Positions 56,521 to 64,000 of a stretch of 64,000 nucleotides of DNA are shown piece by piece; within the stretch, counting starts at the first letter, position 1; each line of letters begins with the position of its first letter. The DNA lies in contig JAQJVL010000304.1 of the NCBI GenBank assembly GCA_035578905.1, positions 864,501 through 928,500 on the forward strand. The letters run 5' to 3'. The notes under the pieces are model-generated. The model did no database searches. It had not been told where the DNA came from and worked only from the letters and a program-made list of their open reading frames with translations. Source of the stretch: Stictocephala bisonia (Eukaryota; Arthropoda; Insecta; Hemiptera; Membracidae). Position numbers and translations under genes: made by a program.

Positions 56521-56545
56521 TACTTTTTTTTATTTTTACTTTAAC

Positions 56546-57337
56546 CAACCATATCAAATGGTTTTCAAGATATTATATTTCGTGCAAGGTTTATGGCTGG
56601 AGTAGATCAGGTGTTAAGTAAACTGTATCTTATACCATTAAGAACCACCCATATTATTTAGTATTGTGGAACATATTTATTATTTTATTAACAGACTATT
56701 TAAGTGGGAGAATTTAATTCACCAAATATGCTTTTTTTAGAAGTAAGTATGGAACAACTGACTCACATATGTCAATAAGATTAAATTTTAATTAAAGCAT
56801 CGAAAAGAAAAAAAATAAGTGTGTTTTAAGAGAAAATACTAGGAGCTAAAATGTTGATCAGAATGTCTCACAATGTTTTAATTTTGTTTTTATTCTAAAT
56901 TTGTGTCCTGTCACAATTTGAAAGGAGTAACAGCACTTTAAGTGCATCTAATTAGTATTTTTTTAGGTTCATATTTTTACAATAGTGGAAAAGAGATAGT
57001 AAACCATTGAACCTATTAATACATAAATCAACTAGATTTATACTTATGAATAGGTATAATGATGTAGAATTACTAAAATAATACATTACTTTTTAACTAA
57101 ATTATAACAACATGTCAGATTAGTAGGATATTAATACTATTATAAAGGGAAAACAAGTTGAGACTAATTACTTGGACCTAATTAACTTTTCTAACTAACT
57201 CTGCCCTCTAACTCCTTTATAGGCTATGAGTTTACATCTATTTATCCGTTACAGGGTTTGTTTCAGTCTTACACCATTGACTAAACTAAACTCTAAGAAA
57301 TTTTTTAATAAATCTATGTGGTACAGTAAAAGCTTAA
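56546..57337. other. AT-rich non-coding stretch
   Basis: No gene seen. The 5' truncation point of the LINE that follows lies somewhere near its right end. Confidence 0.35.
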
Positions 57338-58020
57338 TTGTTCATTGTGAACGCTGAAGTGCTACTGACAACGTATTACGCTCTTGTTTTCCCTTTTCTT
57401 ACATATGCAGTTGTCATCTGGGGATCTGAATGTACCCTCACTCAACAGATATTTGTCCTGCAAAAGAAAGCAGTGAGGATCATAGCTGGTTTTCGTTCTA
57501 GACAATCATGTAAATCCATTTTCAAACAATTAAAACTACTTACCTTCCCTTGCATTTTTATTTTTCAAACGTTACTTTTTCTGAAACAAAACCATAGTAT
57601 TTTCCAGCCCCTTGTACCAAGTTCAAAATATGACTTAAGAAATAAAAATAAACTCAATATACCCTATTATACCACTTCATTTTTTAAAAAACACACATAT
57701 TATAATGCCACTACTTTTTTTAATGCCCTTCCCTCTGACCTAAAAGCTAAAAAGATTTTAAAACTTTTAAGAGCTCTCTTAAATACTTTTTGATTCAGGA
57801 GTGTTTTTATTCAGTTAAATATTTTTTAGATCATAAATAACTGTTAAAATCTTTTTGTTTGTAATAAGTACCTTATTTTATTATTACTGTATTTGTGTAA
57901 GGTGTACTCAAAGTGTTTTTCAGTTATTGATATTTATTTGTTCTGATTGTTGACACAGTCCTATGTATGTAACATGTCTTAAGGAATAAAGTTGATTTTA
58001 ATTTGAATTGAATTTGAATT
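57338..58020 (+). mobile_element. 5'-truncated non-LTR retrotransposon (ORF2 C-terminus and 3' end)
   Basis: An open frame 57338-57793 encodes about 150 residues of the C-terminal, thumb-adjacent region of a Jockey/CR1-type reverse transcriptase. Diagnostic blocks are YYALVFPFLTYAVVIWG, FVLQKKAVRIIAGFRSR, FKQLKLLTFPCIFIFQTLLF, YDLRNKNKLNIPYY and ALPSDLKA, ending in TGA. The catalytic core is absent. A 3' UTR follows with AATAAA at 57985-57990 and a simple tail of TTGAATT-type repeats ending at about 58020, marking the insertion's 3' end. The intact frame over 150 codons suggests a fairly young insertion. It cannot move by itself. Confidence 0.9.
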
Positions 58021-59404
58021 AACATGCTATTTAGTATTTATAAATATTATTGATTGTCCTTTTTGACCCATTTAAGCCCAAGTAATTTAAATACATAATT
58101 AGCAATATTTAGTATGAGTATGAGTCATAACATGTCTAAATATAAAGGGCCTGGAAAGTTAACATTCTGACTTACTTACTCACCACGTCTGTTATACATA
58201 TTATTCATCTATAAATATTTCCTGTCATTACTTTTAGGAATTACTAACAGAAAAGCGTGATTTTGTTTTATTTATTTAAATATAATCACTACACAATGCC
58301 TTATACAATCAACGTTCTGCTTAACTCTTCGGGTATACTCGTATCTTATGTCACGCTATAAGTACTAGCTTATTCCAATTTAGTTCTATATACAGTGTAT
58401 AAGTAAATAGTATAGTAAATATAAGTACTAGCTTTTTTCCAATTTACTTTTAATATTTATTAATCTTTTTTAATAACAAGTTAATTATTTGTTCCATTAT
58501 GCCAACTTTAAATAACAATTGCATTGTTAAATGACCAATTTTATTATTGTAAAATTATAAAGATTTAATTAGAAGGTTGAAATTTAACATGATTTATTGA
58601 AATACTAATGAGACTGAGTGACATATGTTCAAAAGCAGACCTTGCAAGTTTAAAAAATTTACAAATTTCTGATTTAGTGATTCTGAACCTAGTCCATGGT
58701 CTGAACCTAGCCTTTGTAAGTTCATTAGTTGATATGGATAAACATAAACGACGAGTTCAAACAATATTTATCTTTCCGTTTTCTGTCTGACTGACAGTTC
58801 ACTATACTGCCTTCGTTAGTTCAATAAAGAAATGTTTGACATGTACAGGAAGTGTACGTTTCAATATAAATTTAAATATTAGAGTACATATATATGATAA
58901 AGTAATGACACTACAAACTATTCAAATCATTAATCCAAGATGTGCAAATTCGTGTGTTAATTGAGTTTACAGTTCAAAGATTTGAATACATTTTAAGTGA
59001 ACTCATGTTTGTATATTTTTTAGTACGTAACAATATTATTGTTTGTATCAAACAACAAAAAACTATTGTTAACAATGGTTGAAAAGAACACTTTCGAGGA
59101 CAATAAGAAAGAAAATAATTAAAGGCATAAACTGTAAATATTAAAAAACGAAGATTATATATTTAAATGTATTTATTTATGTCAATCTATGTAAATTTAC
59201 TCTTTGAGCAAATCAAATTATATATATCTCAATTAGCAAGCGCTAGAGAGACAAATACATAGCTGTAATAATAATGTGAAATTTTATTAACAAATTTTAA
59301 TCATTATTATTATTAGGTTTTACTCCTAATAATTAAGTTAAAATATAAATATGTCTACACTATAAAACAAGTAATGTAGTCCATATCGTTTTGTTTTTGC
59401 CCAC
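58021..59404. other. AT-rich stretch with one doubtful frame
   Basis: An ATG at 58608 opens 60 codons (MRLSDICSKADLASLKNLQ..., ISDLVILNLVHGLN) that faintly recall capsid-like Gag segments of LTR retrotransposons. I cannot support this further. Otherwise featureless. Confidence 0.25.
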
Positions 59405-59520
59405 ATTGCCAGAGTGGCTAAGCATTCAAACTGCGGGGTGAAAGGTCCTAGGTTATAATTCCCAACTGAGTAACAGAAGTTCACACACAGATCTGTAGAG
59501 TAAAATTAACACGTGCCTTT
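59405..59520 (+). repeat. tRNA-derived SINE of a second family, plus strand
   Basis: The head 'ttgccagagtggctaagc' contains an A box and 'cctaggttataattccc' a degenerate B box, followed by 'gaagttcacacacagatctgta'. Truncated after roughly 110 bp. A matching copy lies inverted at 59535-59690. Confidence 0.75.
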
Positions 59521-59534
59521 GTATACATAGTGTT

Positions 59535-59690
59535 TGTATACATAGTAAATTTCATCACCACTTCATATATTCATGTCTGCGCGTGAACTTCATTAAACGA
59601 ACGACGACTGTTAACTCAGTTGGGGAATCGAACCTAGGGCCATGCACTCCACAGTCTAAAGGCTTAGCCACTCTGGCAATTTGTTAATAT
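59535..59690 (-). repeat. tRNA-derived SINE of a second family, minus strand
   Basis: In reverse complement: 'attgccagagtggctaagcc', then CCTAGGTTCGATTCCCC, a perfect B box (GGTTCGATTCC), then 'gaagttcacgcgcagacatg'. It faces the copy at 59405, so the pair forms a loose inverted repeat. The head resembles a Leu/Ser-type tRNA but lacks a proper acceptor stem. Confidence 0.78.
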
Positions 59691-60210
59691 TTTTTTCTTT
59701 TAATATCAGTTTTAAAACATAAAACTACTTATATTGATAAAAGAATACATGATAAATATATTCAAGTTCAACAAATATAATGAATAATACTAAAAAAATA
59801 CAATATTCAGCTATCAAAACTATGATAATTATTTTATTATGCATGAGAATGTAGGGTGTGTTTTTTAATCTAATAATAAATTAATAATTCGTAAAAACTA
59901 AACTTATTTTACTAGACAGTTTAAAGTACAATAATTAACTACCAAACTAGTCTTGTGGAACGATATCAATATTAGATGTATCTTATTGCCAATCTTCAAA
60001 CACAATCTATACACAATAGGTATTTTTCTTGTAAAAACGGGTGAATATAGAATTGAAATTCCAACATATTTCAGTAAAAAGCACTTGTGTATTAGAGTTA
60101 AAATACTGATCCTCCTTCATATAAACAAGTCCAATGTTGACAGCCATTCAATATCAACCCCTCAAATCGAATGAAGACCAGCTAGTTATTCTTGAAACTT
60201 GAACAACGGA
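59691..60210. other. AT-rich non-coding stretch
   Basis: No feature seen. Confidence 0.35.
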
Positions 60211-60705
60211 TATGTTTTGTAATTAACACATAAGATGTGTTTACAGTCAATATACGTGTTCTTGTTTATTTCAACTAGTTTCAACTAACAGGTATATATG
60301 GGGTTTAAGTGAATCGTATGTTTATTGTTAATATTTCAGTAACGTTGATAAGATCGTAAAGTAACTCTTAATCATTCGTCCAAAGAAGAAGATAAATAAA
60401 TGAATTAAGGTTAGACAAAATATATATACTGCTACAACTGAAAACATCCTTGTTAAGAAGGATCGTTCAAATAAGGAACAAAAATCTTTGAAGGAACTCT
60501 ACTTTACTAAAAGACACATTATATACGATCATATAAATCCACATAAAATATCTTAGAAATCAAGTAAACCTAAAAAAAACTCATATTTAAAGTTAAGTTT
60601 ATTTTCCAAGAACTACTTTGCATAAAGAGGTAAACATAAATATGTAATGATAGTAAGAATTTTTTTTTACACAGTAACTAGTTATAATGTTTAATTATAT
60701 CAGAA

Positions 60706-60951
60706 GTGGAAATCAAGGAACCTATGACCTTTTTTTATAAAATCAGAAACTTTATAACTGAAACTTTTAGAATCCCTAAAATCAGTAAAGTAATTTTTAG
60801 ACAAGCTTATTTAGACAATGTACGTAAATATTTTAGTCAATTACCTATTTATATAAAAAACTTTATCAATATAAAATTGTTTTGTTCTGCATTGCAATTC
60901 TGGGTCCTTTTTCAAGAAAAAATTGACTTTTTAAATTCAGTAATATCTTAA
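60706..60951 (+). pseudogene. LINE reverse transcriptase C-terminal remnant (copy 2)
   Basis: Same 80-codon frame as 36010-36255 with about 8 replacement differences. The reading frame is kept but the changes are mostly amino-acid-altering, as expected for neutral decay. Confidence 0.5.
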
Positions 60952-61524
60952 AAAATAATTTTAATCTTTTAAACCAATAGTAATATTTTTCCTACCTATA
61001 TTTTCTTATTTTTTACATTGTTTATATACTTATTATTTTTTATATTAATATAACTCTAATGTTCATAATTTTTTATAAATTGTGGTATGTACTGACACAG
61101 TATAGATATAATTTAATTTTAATTCAAGAGCAGCAGCTGTTGCAGAGAGCTCACAAGTTGTTTAAGTGAATCTGGCCACTTTTTATTTCATTTTTTTTTT
61201 AATAGTTGGACTCAAGTTGGCCATATACTGGTAACCGGCCAGCATTATTTTCCTGGGTGGGTGGATGGGCCTGCATATTTGTTTTTATAATTTTCATGTT
61301 ATTGATGGAAATAAATCATTTATTTGTTTATTCAATTACAGAATTTCAAATATTTGCAGTTACTTTAATACATATTGCTTACTGTATTTGCTTTTGCACT
61401 CAATTTGCATATGTAACTCTAATAATATTGTAATAAAAAAACGTATGAATGAAGAATTAATTGGATAAAAAGAATATTTCATTTTTCCATTTTCTTTATT
61501 TTATAATTATTTATTTTTCTTAAG

Positions 61525-61750
61525 AAGCCGATCATAAAATATGTGTGAGTGTAGATTTGTAATGAGTGAGATGCGTGAATGTAGTCATTTTTACAAACTA
61601 AAGCGACTATTCCTTAGAAAGTGTAATTAATTAATAGTTCAATGACAAATGAACAGCCGGTGGCCATCAGCTGATCCCTTTCTATATGTGTTATGACTCT
61701 GATTTGGATCGAGCTGGGATTTGCCCAACTACGCTACCGACCAATTTACT
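61525..61750 (-). repeat. tRNA-derived SINE, minus strand (in copy 2)
   Basis: Orthologous to the SINE at 36800-37045, with the same orientation and position in the unit. Confidence 0.85.
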
Positions 61751-61818
61751 TTTTTCAAACCAGTATGCTATATTTCACGCATATACACACCTTACTTTGT
61801 AACAATGACAGTTTGTAG

Positions 61819-62400
61819 CAACCATATTTACAACTGTAGGACGCTGGCCATTATATTGTACTTCCCAAGGGTATAATGCCATTTTGATGCCAACAGTACA
61901 TCAGTATAACTATGTGGTACCACAGTTTGTAGCAGTGACGGTGATCTAAATGTGGTCAGGGTTCATCGCTTGTTGTCAACCATATTTACAACTGTAGGAC
62001 GCAGACCATTATATTGTACTTCCCAAGGGTATAATACCATTTTGATGCCAACATTACATCATTGTAACTATGTGGTACCACAGTTTGTAGCAGTGACGGT
62101 GATCTAAATGTGGTCAGGGTTCATGGCTTGTTGTCAACCATATTTAAAACTGGCCATATTATTGCACGTCCCAAGGGTATACTGCCATTTTGAGGCCAAC
62201 ATTATATTAGTGTAGAACATTATATGTGGTATAACAGTTTGTAGAAGTGATGGTGATATAAATGTGGTCAGGGTTCATCGCTTGTTGTCAACCATATTTA
62301 CAACTGTAGGACACTGACCATTATATTGTTCCCCTCCCAAGGGTATACTGCCATTTTGAGGCCAACATTACATCGATGTAACTATGTGTTACAACATTTT
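61819..62400 (+). repeat. 158-bp tandem repeat, four units (copy 2)
   Basis: The same four-unit arrangement as 37141-37725, starting at 61819 and 61977 and continuing, with the shortened third unit also shared. This confirms that the tandem existed before the 3.8-kb duplication. Confidence 0.92.
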
Positions 62401-64000
62401 AATAAGCACTAAACATTATGGCAACACAGAAGAAATAAACGCTTTACCGAAAAAATATATTTGGTGAACCTTTTTTCATATAAATTGTTAATATGAAGTT
62501 TCATTTTTATAAATTATAAACATCTTATTTTCAAGCTTTACATCAAATTCTAGTAATTAGCCTACATTGATGCAACAGAAAGTTATACATATCCAAGGAA
62601 TGTCTGTATTTATATTTAATACAGTCAACGGAAATGTCAACGACTTTATATCCGTTGCTTTCTCTTTCATTTTATTAAAAAGATCTCTTTAAGATGAATA
62701 TTTTATCATTTAAACAAGTCAAATATCACTTGTTTCAGCAAGTATTCACGTTAAAGATGTGTATGGATAGTTTGAATGTATGTAACCTGATATTTATAAA
62801 AAAAAAAAATACGCGTAAATACAAATTCAAGTTGGTTTGGTGGAATTTTTATCAGAAAAGGGCAAAAACAACATGGCGTGATGTTGTTACATAAAAGACA
62901 AAGACTGCCGGAACGGTGGTATTTACTGAAATCATCAAACATGTTGTTTCCATTTGTCTCTGGCTCGGGTTTTATATTTATATGTCTTTGATGTCAACAT
63001 GTGGTCACGAGTTAAGTGCGTTTAGTGCAATAATTTACATGAGAAATAATTTAAATTAAATATTACTCCTTTTTGTTTTTAACATATTATTTAGTTTGCT
63101 GACTAATTGATCAAATTAAATAACTACCTAAGGGTATGACAGTTTAGTGATGTGCACTTCTCTACATTGAAAGTGACATTTCAGTTACATAGTCGGTTAT
63201 CTACACATCCACTGGCGTTTTGAAACCAGACGCTTGTATCTAAACACACAATATATGTCTGTGTAAAGTCAATTTACTAAATATTTGTTTACTAAAAAAT
63301 AATTAACTGTTATAACATAACGTTTTCAATTTTCCAATTTTCCAGCAAAGTAGGTTCTCAGCATTGATCTCAGAACACTAGATGTGGTTTTATTGGCCAG
63401 TTCATAAATTATGTAATATTTAAGTTCTTTTTAATGTACCAAAACTATATACTGGTGTTGTATATTTGATTCCTTATTACGAAAGTCAACAAAAATAATA
63501 CGATATTTAAACTATATACTTTTATGGGAGTCACAAGTAAATGTATATTTAGTGATATGTGGTGTAAGGATATAAAACTGTGTGTAAAGTCTAATATGTC
63601 AGTCAGATTATGAAAGTAAATTTATTGTGTTGTTAAAAAGTGTTTCGACATAGTTGCTGAAAAGTATAAGTTATAATTTATCTTTTTAAACAATTCTTCC
63701 CACTGACTTAAAATACAAAAGTCTGAGGTAGAAAATTGAGTGTTTGTAAGGTTACTCATTTGATAAAAGGCAATATTCATACTCTTGCAATGGTAGACAA
63801 TGGTTGCATATACTCTTGCATATTGCAGGGACGAGAACATGAATTGTAAAAACAGCATTTTATATTGATATTTGTATATAAGTGTCGTCATTAGAGTTGT
63901 TATTTGTTTCTAGAAGAATATTTTTTAAATGCCGTATAACGATCAATCGTAGATTACGATTTTGTGTACTAATAGTTTGTCTCAATTTTGGCAGGCCTAC

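Larger units (their letters stand above)
60211..64000 (+). repeat. Large duplicated unit, copy 2 (cut by window end)
   Basis: Direct-orientation partner of 35512-39325, 24.7 kb away. Homology begins at 'tatgttttgtaattaacac' and still holds at the last base. Differences include repeat-number changes, small gaps, and at about 61254-61275 a G-rich TGGGTGGGTGGATGGGC not present at the matching place in copy 1. Confidence 0.93.

Noticed and set aside
58608..58790. LTR retrotransposon Gag fragment
   Set aside because: Only a faint resemblance over about 25 residues, with no LTRs, protease or integrase nearby. Not strong enough to call.

Overview
The window is A+T-rich, mostly non-coding eukaryotic DNA. 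tRNA-derived SINEs, non-LTR retrotransposon debris, an animal-type Mutator-like (MULE) element and dense tandem repeats point to an invertebrate metazoan genome. I cannot name the species from sequence alone. There are no bacterial features (operons, ribosome binding sites, CRISPR, prophage), no rRNA and no convincing functional tRNA gene.

The only long intact gene is the transposase of a complete MULE at 9417-14089. The element has 46-bp terminal inverted repeats (41/46 matching) and a 9-bp target duplication, TTGTTTGAG, on each side. It encodes an uninterrupted 792-residue protein with two C2H2 fingers, a FAR1/FLYWCH-like Cys/His segment, a MULE DDE core with a CxWH motif, and a SWIM zinc finger. 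Just upstream of the start codon lie three 105-bp tandem repeats that look like amplified debris of the zinc-finger start. Downstream lies an inverted repeat with arms of about 370 bp.

Layout. 1-4640: AT-rich with old SINE pieces. 4641-5240: 37-bp tandem array, about 15 near-identical units, each with a perfect Rel/NF-kappaB consensus. 8163-8690: first and largest block of a 36-bp G-quadruplex minisatellite that recurs at eight or more places in both orientations. 9417-14089: MULE. 15103-15378: best-preserved tRNA-derived SINE. 19200-20250: 57-bp repeats and an inverted G4 block. 20690-21105: GC-rich islet. 24430-25553: AT-only block followed by fragments of a LINE reverse transcriptase and a LINE ORF1. 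26573-28700: 88-bp satellite with a 616-bp higher-order repeat, one unit split by a G4 block. 35512-39325 and 60211-64000: two direct copies of a unit of at least 3.8 kb that runs off the window; a third partial copy lies at 43050-43335. 43540-44050 and 45570-46030: an older duplication. 56310-56520: near-perfect 73-bp-arm hairpin. 57338-58020: 5'-truncated LINE 3' end. 59405-59690: two convergent SINEs.

No host gene is demonstrable. A few short GC-rich open segments (20833-20879, 48475-48633, 51942-52058, 17147-17326) could be exons of intron-rich genes, but all are weak. Apart from the MULE, the content is transposon remains and satellites, with some repeats nested inside others.
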